Counted from the stretch's first letter, positions 16,103 through 26,219 are shown. The stretch: DNA of 64,000 nucleotides from Haliscomenobacter sp040401995 (GCA_040401995.1 JBBANM010000020.1:18740-82739), one strand, 5' to 3'. A program made the numbers and translations. Notes: generated from the sequence alone by a model not told the origin.

Positions 16103-18078
16103 ACGAGATGAAGTTAGCCCTTAGCGTGCTGTTGTTTTCACTGCTTTTTTTTAGCTCTCTTACTGGCCAATCTACTGAAGCTGCCGCGGTCAGTAGGCTA
16201 GATCTGCTTTGGAAACAAGCCATTAGCAATCCTCGTCAAAAATCAGGTTCGGATTTCCTCCTTGCTCAGCCGGGCATGGTCATTGCGCAAAACAATTTCC
16301 CCAAAGGTGAAGTTGCTTCTATCAATACCAATGCAACGCTTTATAACCAACTTGGCAATTACTCCAAAGCACTAGGATACTATCTTAAGGTCTTGCAGAT
16401 TCTTGAAAAAAATCACTTCCCTGATTTAAGCGGCAGTCTAAATAATATCGGGTTGGTATACGCCAATTTGAACGATACCACTCGTGCCAGAATGTATTAC
16501 TACCGCGCCCTTCAATTTGCCGAAAGATCCCCTAATAAAGAGCTTAAGGGAATCATACTCATGAATTTGGGCGAGCTTTTTTCCCGCACCGATCGTCTGG
16601 ATTCTGCTTTGCAGTTTAGTCAGGCCGGATTGGAAATTTTATTGGAAAACAATGCCGTCAATACGATTCCCTACGCGCTGCGCAATTTGGGAGACGTCTA
16701 TGCCAAGTTGCACTACCCGGTTAAGGCATTAGATTTTTACCGCCGCAGTTTGATTTTTGCCCGATTATACGATAGCCAACCGCGACAAACCGAGACTTAC
16801 CAAAGTTTAGCTCGTTTTTATTTACAAGAAAATAAACTCGATTCCTGTGTTTTTTATGGGCAAAAAGCGTTGAACCAATCGCAAGCTTTAGCCTCCAGCA
16901 AAGGCATACTGGCAGCAGCAAGTGTTCTTTCCAGTGTATATGAAAAAATTGACGTGCGTCAGGCATTGCACTATTACAAACTTGCAGTGGCCACCAAAGA
17001 CAGCATGTTCAATCAGGAAACTACCCAGCGCATCATTAGCATCAATGAAGATGAAAAAGTAAGACTTCAGGAAATAGCTGCGGCCAAAAGAGAGTATGGC
17101 AATACGGTGCAGAAATACATCTTACTTGGCGGTTTGGGGGTCTTTTTATTGATAGCCGTAGTGCTATGGCGCAACAACCGCCGCCAGCAAAAGGCCAATG
17201 AACTTTTACGTCAACAAAAAAAGGAAACCGATTCCCAAAAAGAAAAAGCGGAACACGCCTTTCAAGAACTCAATGAAGCCCAAGATCAACTGATACAACG
17301 CGAAAAAATGGCATCGCTGGGTGAATTGACCGCTGGCATCGCCCACGAAATCCAGAATCCGCTCAATTTTGTCAACAACTTCTCGGAAGTAAGCGCTGAG
17401 CTGATCGACGAAATGGAAATTGAGTTTAATGAAGGCCGAATGGATGATGGCATGGCTATTGCCAACGACGTAAAGCAAAATCTTGCCAAAATCACTTTTC
17501 ACGGCAAACGCGCCGAATCAATCGTCAAGGGGATGTTGTACCACTCGCGCAGCAGTACCGGACAAAAAGAACCCACCGACCTAAACCTGTTGGCGGAAGA
17601 ATACCTGCGACTTAGCTTTCATGGCCTTCGCGCCAAAGAACGCACTTTCAATTCCAATTATCATACGGATTTGGATCCCACCATTGGTAAAGTCAACGTT
17701 GTTCCCCAAGACCTTGGTCGGGTAATGCTCAACCTGTTCAACAACGCTTTTTATGCTGTTTCAGAGAAAAAAAATCTGCTCTCTGATGCACATAACTTTA
17801 AAAATCGGGAGGTTTACGAACCCATGGTGATCCTAAGCACCAAAAAATATGAGGATCGAATTGAGATTAAGGTTCGCGACAATGGTCTGGGTATTCCTGC
17901 CCCCATCATCAATAAGATTTTTCAACCGTTTTTCACCACCAAACCTGCTCAACAAGGCACTGGTTTGGGATTATCGCTCAGTTATGAAATTGTGACCAAA
18001 GGCCACAATGGCCAACTCATAGTGGATACCCGCGAAGGTGAATTTGCTGAATTTACGGTGGTTTTGCCTTTGAAATGA
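16099..18078 (+). CDS. TPR-containing sensor histidine kinase
   Basis: 659 residues. A signal-peptide-like start (MNEMKLALSVLLFSLLFFSS), then about six TPR repeats in the periplasm (80-300), one membrane helix (341-358), a coiled coil (362-405) and the kinase. The phosphoacceptor is His416 in LTAGIAHEIQNPLNF. ATP-binding boxes are NLFNNAFYAV (N), VRDNGLGIP (G1), FQPFFTTK (F) and GTGLGLSLSY (G2). It is the third gene of an overlapping operon with two response regulators and is their obvious partner. Confidence 0.9.
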   Translation: MNEMKLALSVLLFSLLFFSSLTGQSTEAAAVSRLDLLWKQAISNPRQKSGSDFLLAQPGMVIAQNNFPKGEVASINTNATLYNQLGNYSKALGYYLKVLQILEKNHFPDLSGSLNNIGLVYANLNDTTRARMYYYRALQFAERSPNKELKGIILMNLGELFSRTDRLDSALQFSQAGLEILLENNAVNTIPYALRNLGDVYAKLHYPVKALDFYRRSLIFARLYDSQPRQTETYQSLARFYLQENKLDSCVFYGQKALNQSQALASSKGILAAASVLSSVYEKIDVRQALHYYKLAVATKDSMFNQETTQRIISINEDEKVRLQEIAAAKREYGNTVQKYILLGGLGVFLLIAVVLWRNNRRQQKANELLRQQKKETDSQKEKAEHAFQELNEAQDQLIQREKMASLGELTAGIAHEIQNPLNFVNNFSEVSAELIDEMEIEFNEGRMDDGMAIANDVKQNLAKITFHGKRAESIVKGMLYHSRSSTGQKEPTDLNLLAEEYLRLSFHGLRAKERTFNSNYHTDLDPTIGKVNVVPQDLGRVMLNLFNNAFYAVSEKKNLLSDAHNFKNREVYEPMVILSTKKYEDRIEIKVRDNGLGIPAPIINKIFQPFFTTKPAQQGTGLGLSLSYEIVTKGHNGQLIVDTREGEFAEFTVVLPLK

Positions 18079-18106
18079 TTCATCATACATTTACACCATA
18101 TACAGC

Positions 18107-19549
18107 ATGCTGCTTACTTTTATCATTTTGTACTTGCTCAGCACTTTGGCAATCGGTTGGTGGGCGTCGCGCAAGGTAGAATCTACCGCCGATTTTGTAT
18201 TGGCGGGGCGTAACTTATCGGCGCCCGTGTTGACCGCCGGTTTGTTTGCCACCTGGTTTGGTTCCGAAACCGTGATGGGGGCGCCTTCCGAATTCGTCAA
18301 CGGTGGTTTGCTAGGGGTGATGGAAGATCCCTTTGGCGCAGCAGCTTGTTTGATTTTGGTAGGCTTGATCTATGCCCGCCCTTTGTACAAAATGAACATC
18401 CTTACCTTTAACGATTTTTACCGCATGCGTTTTGGGCGAAGCGCGGAGGTGATCTCGGCTTTTTTTATGGTTCCTTCTTATTTCGGTTGGATCGCGGCGC
18501 AGTTGGTGGCGCTGGCCATCGTGCTCAAAGCTTTAATAGGTTTGCCAGTAATAGCAGGAATTATATTGTGTACCGTGATTGTTTTGTTTTACACCTACAT
18601 CGGCGGTATGTGGGCGGTCTCTATCACCGATTTTGTGCAAACGATCATGATCTTGGCAGGTTTGGCGCTGCTTACCGTGATCATGTACCAGCGCGTTGGC
18701 GGTTTTCAAAAAATGTCCACCCATTTGCCTGATCATTTTTTCCAATTTTTCCCCAATGCTGGCTGGAAAAACTGGGTGCATTATATTGCCGCTTGGATGA
18801 CAATAGAGCTGGGTTCTATCCCCCAGCAAGATATCTTTCAGCGAGTCATGTCGGCGCGCAATGCCAATATTGCCGTTCGGGCGGGTATTTATTCCGGGTT
18901 GCTTTACCTTACTGTAGGGTTTATGCCCCTTTTCATTGGCTTGTGCGGCAAAATATTGTACCCCGATTTTTTAAATGGCGACCCCCAAATGGTTATCCCC
19001 AGAATGGTGCTCCAGCATGGCAATCTATTTTTGCAAATCATGTTTTTTGGCGCGCTGCTATCGGCAATTTTAAGCACCACTTCGGGGGCGATTTTGGCGC
19101 CAGCCACCGTAATGGGTGAAAACCTCATTAAGCCCTTGCTCCGCAATCCTACCGATACTAGCATGTTGCGCATCATGCGCCTTTCGGTGGTAGGAGTAGC
19201 TTTCTGTTCGGCCATCATGGCAATGTTCAATTCCAATATTTACGAATTGGTAGGCAGCTCATCAGCGCTCAGTTTGGTGGGTTTGTTTATGCCGCTTACA
19301 GCCGGTTTGTTTTGGAAAGGCGCCTCCAGTAAGGCTGCCAATGCATCTATGTTGACTGGTATGGCTGTGTGGATTTACTTTGAGTACTTCAATCCGGGAG
19401 ATTTACCCAGTTTGGTTCCAGGGTTATTGACCAGCGTTGTTACCATTATAGTAGGGAGTTGGTTGTTTCCGGACGACAGCTATGCTAAATTTTTAGTGGA
19501 AAGAAGGAAAAGTGAGTCTCCCGAAATGGGCAAATTTTCTGAAATATAG
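18107..19549 (+). CDS. Sodium:solute symporter family transporter
   Basis: 480 residues and about 13 membrane helices. The SSS family signature is visible in ADFVLAGRNLSAPVLTAGLF, TWFGSETVMGAPSE and later LSAILSTTSGAILAPATV. The substrate (sugar, amino acid or other organic solute) cannot be told from the sequence. It starts 28 bp after the histidine kinase, so it may be co-transcribed and could even be the cargo or sensor partner of the signalling operon. Confidence 0.85.
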   Translation: MLLTFIILYLLSTLAIGWWASRKVESTADFVLAGRNLSAPVLTAGLFATWFGSETVMGAPSEFVNGGLLGVMEDPFGAAACLILVGLIYARPLYKMNILTFNDFYRMRFGRSAEVISAFFMVPSYFGWIAAQLVALAIVLKALIGLPVIAGIILCTVIVLFYTYIGGMWAVSITDFVQTIMILAGLALLTVIMYQRVGGFQKMSTHLPDHFFQFFPNAGWKNWVHYIAAWMTIELGSIPQQDIFQRVMSARNANIAVRAGIYSGLLYLTVGFMPLFIGLCGKILYPDFLNGDPQMVIPRMVLQHGNLFLQIMFFGALLSAILSTTSGAILAPATVMGENLIKPLLRNPTDTSMLRIMRLSVVGVAFCSAIMAMFNSNIYELVGSSSALSLVGLFMPLTAGLFWKGASSKAANASMLTGMAVWIYFEYFNPGDLPSLVPGLLTSVVTIIVGSWLFPDDSYAKFLVERRKSESPEMGKFSEI

Positions 19550-19682
19550 CGTATAGTCGTCGCTGGTCGTCATCCTGCTGATTTTTGTCAACTTTATACC
19601 CCGTATTTCAATGGATTCCCGAATTTGGAAGCTCCATTGCAAGGATGTCATTTTTTCAGCACCACCCTTGCATCAACTGCCA

Positions 19683-19715
19683 TTGTTACCGATTTTGAAC
19701 TTGGCAGTAATTTTG
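19683..19715 (+). promoter_or_regulatory. Possible clpB promoter
   Basis: TAATTTTG at 19708-19715 fits the -7 pattern TAnnTTTG; TTG at 19683-19685 is the best upstream element, with a 22-bp spacer that is longer than in the other promoters found here. The 237-bp gap between the symporter and clpB holds nothing else that I recognise. Confidence 0.35.
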
Positions 19716-19786
19716 CAAGTATGAAATAAACAAAGGAGTAAAACTCCCACAAACAAACAAAAAGACCAAAAACACCAATAGTTGTT

Positions 19787-22468
19787 ATGACCTACGATAA
19801 TTTCACGATAAAAGCTCAGGAGTCCATCCTCAAAGCACAGCAAATTGCCGGCGGATTGGATCAACAACAAGTAGATACCGTCCATTTGCTCAAAGGCATT
19901 TTGGATACGGATGAAAGCGTGGCTGGTTTTTTGCTGCAAAAAAGCGAAGTCAACCTACCGATGTTGCGTCGCAAACTAGACGAAACCATTCGCACTTATC
20001 CCAAGGTAGAAGGCAGCGACAAACAGTACCTGTCGAACGATGCCAATAAATCTTTGAGTCGCGCCAAAACCCTCCTCAAAGACTTTGGCGACGAGTTCAT
20101 CTCCATCGAATTGATGCTCGTGGGCATCATCCAAGGCGACGACAAAGGGGCCAGATTACTCAAAGAGTTAGGTGCTACCGAGGAAGCGCTGCGTGGCGCC
20201 ATTCAGGAATTGCGCAAAGGCCGCAAAGTAACCGATCAAAGCTCGGAAGACAGCTACAATGCCCTTGCCAAATACGGTATCAACCTCAACGAACGCGCCG
20301 AAAGTGGCAAACTCGACCCCATCATTGGTCGCGATGACGAAATCCGACGGGTGCTACACATCCTTTCGCGTCGCAAAAAAAACAACCCCATCCTTATTGG
20401 TGAAGCCGGCGTAGGTAAAACTGCTATTGTGGAAGGTTTGGCTTGGCGGGTAGTGAAAGGCGACGTACCCGATAACCTGAAAACCAAAAAGATTTTTGTA
20501 CTCGACATCGCCGCTTTGATTGCGGGCGCCAAATACAAAGGCGAATTCGAAGAGCGCTTGAAAGGTGTGATCCAAGAAGTAACCGATTCAAATGGCGAGA
20601 TCATTCTTTTCATTGACGAAATCCACACCCTCATCGGTGCGGGTGGCGGCAATGGCGCCATGGATGCTGCCAACATCCTCAAACCAGCTTTGGCGCGCGG
20701 CGAACTGCGCACTATCGGCGCTACTACCTTGGATGAATACCAAAAATATTTTGAAAAAGACAAAGCGCTGGTACGCCGTTTTCAAACTGTATTGATTGAA
20801 GAGCCCAGCGTAGAAGATACCATTTCCATCTTGCGGGGTTTGCAGGAAAAATACGAGGTGTACCACAAAATCGAGATCAAAGACGAAGCCCTGGTGGCTG
20901 CCGCCGAGCTCTCGAACCGCTACATCACCGATCGTCAGTTACCCGATAAGGCCATTGACTTGATTGACGAAGCGGCGGCGCGACTGCGTTTGGAATTGGA
21001 CTCCCTCCCAGAAGAAATTGACGAGTGGGATCGCCGGGTACGCCAGTTGGAGATTGAACGCGAAGCCATCAAACGCGAGAAAGACGAAAAAATGATGGCC
21101 TCGATCAACGAGCAGATTGCCAACGCCAAGGAAAAACGCGATTCCAAAATGGCCGCCTGGAAAAACGAAAAAGAGCTCGTTGACACCGTTCAGGCCATCA
21201 GAAAATACATGGAAGAGCTGGAAATGGAGGCCGAGCGAGCTGAGCGCAGCAGCGACTACGAAAAGGTAGCCAAACTCCGCTACGGCGAACTGGAAGATCA
21301 AAAAATATTGCTCAAGGTGGCCGAAGAAAAACTGGCCAACCTTCCCGAAGATACCCGTTTTACCAACGATAAGGTAACCGCCAACGACATCGCCGAAGTG
21401 GTATCAAAATGGACGGGTATCCCGGTGGATAAAATGACGCAGAGCGAGAAAGACAAACTACTTAAACTGGAAGACGAAATTGGCAGTCGCTTGATTGGTC
21501 AAGACGAGGCCGTACACGCGGTAGCCGACGCCATTCGTCGCAGTCGCGCCGGGTTGCAAGATGCTGATCGCCCCATTGGGTCGTTCATTTTCTTGGGGCC
21601 AACCGGGGTGGGTAAAACCGAATTGGCCAAAACCCTAGCCGAGGTACTCTTTGACGATGAGCGCGCTATGACCCGCATCGACATGAGCGAATACCAGGAA
21701 AAACACACCGTGTCGCGCCTCGTGGGCGCGCCTCCGGGATACGTGGGCTACGACGAAGGCGGACAGTTGACGGAAGCGGTACGCCGCCGACCTTACTCCA
21801 TCATTTTGCTGGATGAGATCGAAAAAGCGCACCCCGACACCTTTAATATTTTGCTACAGGTACTCGACGATGGCCGCTTGACCGACAACCGAGGTCGGGT
21901 AGCGAACTTCAAAAACACCATCATCATCATGACTTCGAACATGGGTTCGGAGATCATTTTGGAGAACTTTGAAGACCTCGAGGAAATGGGTGAAAAACAC
22001 CGCACCGAGATCATTGCCACTACCAAGGAGGAAGTATTCAATTTGCTAAAGGAAAACATGCGCCCCGAATTCCTCAACCGGATCGACGAGCAAATCATGT
22101 TTTTGCCGCTCTCCAAAGAGGAAATTGGCGAGATACTGGAGCTGTTGTTGAAAAAAACGCAGAAGATGTTAGCGGGCAAAGGCATTGTGCTCAAGGTGAG
22201 CGACAAAGCCAAATCGCTACTAGCTGATCTGGGTTATGATCCTCAATTTGGCGCACGCCCCATGAAACGGGTACTGCAAAAAGAGGTGATCAATGAACTG
22301 TCGAAGTTGGTGCTGGCTAGTATTTTTGGTGCCGGCGATACCATCTACGTTCATACCGACAAGAAGGGCTTAACTTTTAGCAAAGATCCTTTTGAGGGCG
22401 CAGTGAGCATCCCAACAGATGTTGATGTGGAGGATGACGAAGACGAGGAAGTAGAGGATATTGCGTAG
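19787..22468 (+). CDS. clpB: Disaggregase chaperone ClpB
   Basis: 893-residue Hsp100 ATPase that, with DnaK, dissolves protein aggregates in the cytoplasm. Clp-N repeats (1-145), first AAA domain with GEAGVGKT (about 203-210) and FIDEIHTLIGAGG, middle coiled-coil domain (about 410-530, rich in EKREDSKM-type heptads), second AAA domain with GPTGVGKT (about 603) and LLDEIEKAHPD, and ARPMKR sensor 2. The middle domain marks ClpB rather than ClpC/ClpA. The C-terminus carries an unusual acidic tail (DVEDDEDEEVEDIA). Stop is followed by a strong terminator. Confidence 0.95.
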   Translation: MTYDNFTIKAQESILKAQQIAGGLDQQQVDTVHLLKGILDTDESVAGFLLQKSEVNLPMLRRKLDETIRTYPKVEGSDKQYLSNDANKSLSRAKTLLKDFGDEFISIELMLVGIIQGDDKGARLLKELGATEEALRGAIQELRKGRKVTDQSSEDSYNALAKYGINLNERAESGKLDPIIGRDDEIRRVLHILSRRKKNNPILIGEAGVGKTAIVEGLAWRVVKGDVPDNLKTKKIFVLDIAALIAGAKYKGEFEERLKGVIQEVTDSNGEIILFIDEIHTLIGAGGGNGAMDAANILKPALARGELRTIGATTLDEYQKYFEKDKALVRRFQTVLIEEPSVEDTISILRGLQEKYEVYHKIEIKDEALVAAAELSNRYITDRQLPDKAIDLIDEAAARLRLELDSLPEEIDEWDRRVRQLEIEREAIKREKDEKMMASINEQIANAKEKRDSKMAAWKNEKELVDTVQAIRKYMEELEMEAERAERSSDYEKVAKLRYGELEDQKILLKVAEEKLANLPEDTRFTNDKVTANDIAEVVSKWTGIPVDKMTQSEKDKLLKLEDEIGSRLIGQDEAVHAVADAIRRSRAGLQDADRPIGSFIFLGPTGVGKTELAKTLAEVLFDDERAMTRIDMSEYQEKHTVSRLVGAPPGYVGYDEGGQLTEAVRRRPYSIILLDEIEKAHPDTFNILLQVLDDGRLTDNRGRVANFKNTIIIMTSNMGSEIILENFEDLEEMGEKHRTEIIATTKEEVFNLLKENMRPEFLNRIDEQIMFLPLSKEEIGEILELLLKKTQKMLAGKGIVLKVSDKAKSLLADLGYDPQFGARPMKRVLQKEVINELSKLVLASIFGAGDTIYVHTDKKGLTFSKDPFEGAVSIPTDVDVEDDEDEEVEDIA

Positions 22469-22506
22469 TTGATAATCACTTAACTTATAAGGCAATTGAT
22501 TGAAAA

Positions 22507-22552
22507 GAACATGCCCAGGGAAAGAATTCCTTGGGCATGTTTTATTATTTTT
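22507..22552 (+). terminator. Rho-independent terminator of clpB
   Basis: ACATGCCCAGGGA and TTCCTTGGGCATGT form a 13-bp stem with a small loop, followed by TTTATTATTTTT. It lies 38 bp after the clpB stop. Confidence 0.85.
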
Positions 22553-22658
22553 GAAAAAATTACGGACAGCAAAAATTACAATTACGGGTTTTAATGAGAC
22601 AGCGGTATCTTGCCAAGGAAGGAGCATCATCGTTTTCACTCATCCAAATTTATTTAAA

Positions 22659-22892
22659 ATGATGACTAATCAGGAGAAATTTCAACAATTAGCCCAAAAA
22701 TATACCCTAGAAGAGCTGGTTGACGCCTACATGGTTCCAGAAATTCTTCCTGAAGAAGAGCTTCAACTTGCCAATCAAACGCTTAAAGAGATTCGACTAC
22801 AAAAAATTGCGAATCAGACAGAAGAACAAAGGCTGCTTTCGGATTTTTTGCGATTCAAATTCCAAGTTGAAGACATTGTCAAAAAAGCTTAA
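22659..22892 (+). CDS. Small hypothetical protein (77 aa)
   Basis: 77 residues from ATG 22659 (ATG 22662 follows at once); the upstream part of the frame overlaps the clpB terminator and is rejected. Helical and charged, TNQEKFQQLAQKYTLEELVDAYMVP followed by PEEELQLANQTLKEI and an EEQRLLSDFLRFKFQ segment. The opening helices resemble small DNA- or partner-binding proteins, but I recognise no family. Coding seems real because codon use matches the neighbours and the frame has no internal stop. Confidence 0.5.
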   Translation: MMTNQEKFQQLAQKYTLEELVDAYMVPEILPEEELQLANQTLKEIRLQKIANQTEEQRLLSDFLRFKFQVEDIVKKA

Positions 22893-23027
22893 TAATCGGT
22901 CAAGACAACTTTACTGGAACTACAGAGTGAAACAAGGTAGAAAACGAGCTTAAAATCCAAAATGTGGCGAGCATCGAAGCTGATGTCATTTGTCACGAAA
23001 AATTACAGATTAATAAAAACCAAACCC

Positions 23028-23624
23028 ATGAAAAATTTCCTGCTCATTCTTTTTCTCTTCCTATCTCCGTCATTTGTTTTTGCCCAATCCTTCGAGGGGA
23101 AACTAACTTACCTTTGGAGTTCTTCATCCAAGGTGGATACACATTATGTTTATATCCGCGGAGACTCCATTAGAATTGACCTTGGCAAATGGCTAAATGC
23201 TTCAACTTCCTTGTATTTTGTTGCAAAGAACCAGCTATACATCTATAGTAAAAGGGATAAAGCTTATTTATCCTACCCCATTATCAAGCAGGATATGCCC
23301 AAGGAAGTTCTTGCTTATGAGTTGAAGCACAACAATGATTCTATTACCTTGTACTACAAAGAGAAGTTAATAAACACCGACATGAACATTGAAACCACCA
23401 CTACGGCATTTTTGAAACTTCACCCTCAGCTTCAGGTTCCATTTTTAGAAGGTACCTATGTTGAATCTTATGTTTTAAATGGCAGTGGACACCTTCCTTT
23501 AGAAGTCAATATTGATCTCTATTTTAATGTGGTGAATGAAAAAAGAAATAATCAAAGCCGGCTCATTGCTGTGGATCACACAAAACCTAAAATTGAGTTG
23601 TTCGATATAAAAAACAAGCAATGA
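23028..23624 (+). CDS. Hypothetical secreted protein
   Basis: 198 residues from ATG 23028, chosen because the protein then begins with a clear signal peptide (MKNFLLILFLFLSPSFVFAQ). The mature part is beta-rich: SFEGKLTYLWSSSSKVDTHYVYI, DSIRIDLGK, LYFVAKNQLYIYSKRDKAYL. This alternation resembles DUF4412-like or GLPGLI-like periplasmic proteins that read as sheets of outer-membrane lipoproteins, but the match is weak. Base composition is more AT-rich than its neighbours. No operon partner is certain. Confidence 0.55.
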   Translation: MKNFLLILFLFLSPSFVFAQSFEGKLTYLWSSSSKVDTHYVYIRGDSIRIDLGKWLNASTSLYFVAKNQLYIYSKRDKAYLSYPIIKQDMPKEVLAYELKHNNDSITLYYKEKLINTDMNIETTTTAFLKLHPQLQVPFLEGTYVESYVLNGSGHLPLEVNIDLYFNVVNEKRNNQSRLIAVDHTKPKIELFDIKNKQ

Positions 23625-23699
23625 TTTAAGCATTTTCAAGTAATCGAACTTATAATCCAAATTACCGGTTATTAACCCCATCACCCAATTTTCCAGCCA

Positions 23700-24446
23700 A
23701 TGAACTACCTAGACAAAATCATCTTCGCCTTTGAGCTCCAAGACGTAGCAAGCATCAAAACCTGTTTCGAAAACGGTATCAGTCCCAATGATACCTTCAA
23801 TAACCGACCTTTGTTAATAGAATTGGTGAATCAGTACCCGCGCGGCCCCAAAGTAAAGGAATGTGTAAAAGCCTTTGTTGATTACGGCCTGGAGTTTGAA
23901 GACCAGATTTTGCTATCCGTATTTCTGGATGATGCCGTTGCCCTCGACCAGCACTTAAGCGCTAACCCACAGGCGCTCAACCGAAAATATTCGCTTGATT
24001 GCACCTTTACCCCTTTATTCGAAGCTACTTTGCTGCACACCTGCGCGGAGTACAACCACCTGGCCTGTGCCAAAGTGCTGGTAAAACATGGCGCCGATGT
24101 CAATGCGCCGGCTGGATTTGACGAATATGGTTTTGGCGGGCATACCCCCATTTTTCACACCGTTAACCAACACAACAACCAATCCATCGATGTGCTGCAA
24201 TACCTCCTTAGCCAATCGGCAGATGTATCGCTTACAGTAAAAGGTCTCATTTGGGGAAAGGGGTATGAATGGGAAACGTTCATTCCCGCTGTTAATCCCA
24301 TCAGCTATGCCATGATGGGATTGTTGCGGCAATTTCAAAGGGAGGAAAAACAGATTTACGAAGTGGTTACTCTTCTGGTGGACGCGGCTTATGGTATTAT
24401 ATACGTGCCTGGAAATGTTCCGAATCAGTATTTGGTGAATGGATAG
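23700..24446 (+). CDS. Ankyrin-repeat-like protein
   Basis: 248 residues. Ankyrin-type helices appear at ATLLHTCAEYNHLACAKVLV, KHGADVNAPAG, GHTPIFHTVNQ and SIDVLQYLLSQSADVSLTV; the N-terminal IIFAFELQDVASIKTCFENG is a further degenerate repeat. No signal peptide, so a cytoplasmic protein-binding scaffold is likely. Partner unknown. Lies alone before the atpD promoter region. Confidence 0.75.
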   Translation: MNYLDKIIFAFELQDVASIKTCFENGISPNDTFNNRPLLIELVNQYPRGPKVKECVKAFVDYGLEFEDQILLSVFLDDAVALDQHLSANPQALNRKYSLDCTFTPLFEATLLHTCAEYNHLACAKVLVKHGADVNAPAGFDEYGFGGHTPIFHTVNQHNNQSIDVLQYLLSQSADVSLTVKGLIWGKGYEWETFIPAVNPISYAMMGLLRQFQREEKQIYEVVTLLVDAAYGIIYVPGNVPNQYLVNG

Positions 24447-24617
24447 ACCTAGAACTTGCTCAATTGGAGATATTTAGCCTGAAAATTTTATTTCCTATTC
24501 TTAACTCTTTCGGCAAATTATATTCCCCCACCCATTTCCCTAGCCTAACAAATCCCAACCAAGTCTGCCAGAAGGCTTTAGCCAAGCCAGCCATTCTAGT
24601 GAAAGCTGAAAAAATCT

Positions 24618-24647
24618 TTTGTATATCCGCGTAAAAGCCTAAATTTG
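24618..24647 (+). promoter_or_regulatory. Bacteroidota-type promoter of atpDC
   Basis: TTTG at 24618-24621 and TAAATTTG at 24640-24647, separated by 18 bp, fit the -33/-7 consensus. Transcription should start near 24654, giving a 45-bp leader before the atpD ATG at 24699. The rest of the 252-bp gap (24447-24698) shows nothing I recognise. Confidence 0.55.
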
Positions 24648-24698
24648 CTGCGATTTTGGCGAAGCCTATACGATAAACTTCTAATCGTTCCTATACTT

Positions 24699-26213
24699 AT
24701 GGCAAATATTGGACGCATCAAGCAAATTATTGGACCTGTAGTGGACGTTTCTTTCGCAAGCGAGGGCATCCTTCCAGAGATTTTTAACGCGTTGGAAATC
24801 CAACGTCCAAACGGTGATGTACTGGTACTCGAAGTACAACAGCACTTGGGAGAAGACAGCGTGCGCGCAATCGCAATGGATTCTACCGATGGTCTTACTC
24901 GTGGCACCATCGTAACCGATACGGGTCGCAACATTTCAATGCCTGTAGGTATTGAAGTACGTGGACGTTTGTTCAACGTAGTAGGTAAAGCCATCGACGG
25001 TATCGGCGAAGTGGTTACAGCAACCACCTATCCTATCCACCGCAAACCACCGGCTTACGAAGATCTCTCCACTGAGAAAGAGGTACTTTATACGGGTATC
25101 AAAGTAATTGACTTGATCGAGCCTTATTTGAAAGGGGGTAAAATTGGTCTCTTTGGTGGCGCCGGGGTAGGTAAAACAGTATTGATCCAGGAATTGATCA
25201 ACAATATTGCCAAAGGATACGATGGTATTTCGGTTTTCGCTGGCGTAGGTGAGCGTACCCGGGAAGGAAACGACTTGATGCGTGAAATGATCGAAGCCAA
25301 CATCTTGCGTTATGGCGATAAATTCAAACACTCAATGGAAGAAGGTGGCTGGGATCTCAGCGCCGTTGACATGGAGGAGTTGAAAGAATCACGCGCAACC
25401 TTCGTATTCGGACAGATGAATGAGCCTCCTGGCGCACGCGCACGGGTTGCCCTTTCTGGTTTGACCATTGCTGAATATTATCGCGACGGCGATTTGAGCG
25501 ATCCTACTGGCGGTCGTGATATCTTGTTCTTTATCGATAACATTTTCCGTTTTACCCAAGCGGGTTCTGAAGTATCGGCCTTGTTGGGTCGTATGCCTTC
25601 AGCGGTAGGTTATCAGCCAACTTTGGCTACCGAGATGGGTTTGATGCAAGAACGCATCACCTCTACTCGTCGTGGCTCCATTACTTCTGTTCAGGCGGTT
25701 TACGTACCTGCGGATGACTTGACTGACCCTGCTCCAGCAACTACGTTTGCCCACTTGGATGCTACTACGGTACTTGACCGTAAAATTGCCGCTTTGGGTA
25801 TCTACCCTGCGGTAAACCCACTTGATTCTACTTCTCGTATCCTTGATCCACTGATCATTGGCGACGTGCATTATGGCTGTGCTCAACGGGTGAAAAACTT
25901 GTTGCAGCGCTACAACGAATTGCAGGACATCATCGCCATCCTAGGTATGGAAGAATTGTCTGACGAAGATAAATTGGTGGTTTCTCGCGCTCGCCGTGTA
26001 CAACGTTTCTTGTCGCAGCCTTTCCACGTAGCGGAGCAGTTCACTGGTTTGAAAGGGGTGTTGGTACCGATCGAAGAAACCATCCGCGGTTTCAATATGA
26101 TCATGGACGGCGCAGTAGACGAATATCCAGAAGCTGCTTTCAACCTTAAAGGTTCTATCGATGATGTAATCGAGGCCGGTAAGAAAATGTTGGCTGAAGC
26201 TGCAAATAACTAA
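24699..26213 (+). CDS. atpD: F1F0 ATP synthase subunit beta
   Basis: 504-residue catalytic subunit of F1 ATP synthase. P-loop GGAGVGKTVLIQELI (about 150-164), GERTREGNDL, the ALSGLTIAEYYRD block and the signature PAVNPLDSTSR. Start set at ATG 24699, where MANIGRIKQIIGPVVDVSF begins; 18 extra upstream residues overlap the promoter. Followed 6 bp later by atpC only. The other ATP synthase subunits are absent, as is usual in Bacteroidota where atpDC form a separate unit. Confidence 0.97.
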   Translation: MANIGRIKQIIGPVVDVSFASEGILPEIFNALEIQRPNGDVLVLEVQQHLGEDSVRAIAMDSTDGLTRGTIVTDTGRNISMPVGIEVRGRLFNVVGKAIDGIGEVVTATTYPIHRKPPAYEDLSTEKEVLYTGIKVIDLIEPYLKGGKIGLFGGAGVGKTVLIQELINNIAKGYDGISVFAGVGERTREGNDLMREMIEANILRYGDKFKHSMEEGGWDLSAVDMEELKESRATFVFGQMNEPPGARARVALSGLTIAEYYRDGDLSDPTGGRDILFFIDNIFRFTQAGSEVSALLGRMPSAVGYQPTLATEMGLMQERITSTRRGSITSVQAVYVPADDLTDPAPATTFAHLDATTVLDRKIAALGIYPAVNPLDSTSRILDPLIIGDVHYGCAQRVKNLLQRYNELQDIIAILGMEELSDEDKLVVSRARRVQRFLSQPFHVAEQFTGLKGVLVPIEETIRGFNMIMDGAVDEYPEAAFNLKGSIDDVIEAGKKMLAEAANN

Positions 26214-26219
26214 TAGCGT

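Noticed and set aside
20254..22212. Minus-strand frames of up to 169 codons opposite clpB
   Set aside because: Shadow of clpB; rich in Ser and Pro, no motif, and the sense protein has full homology.
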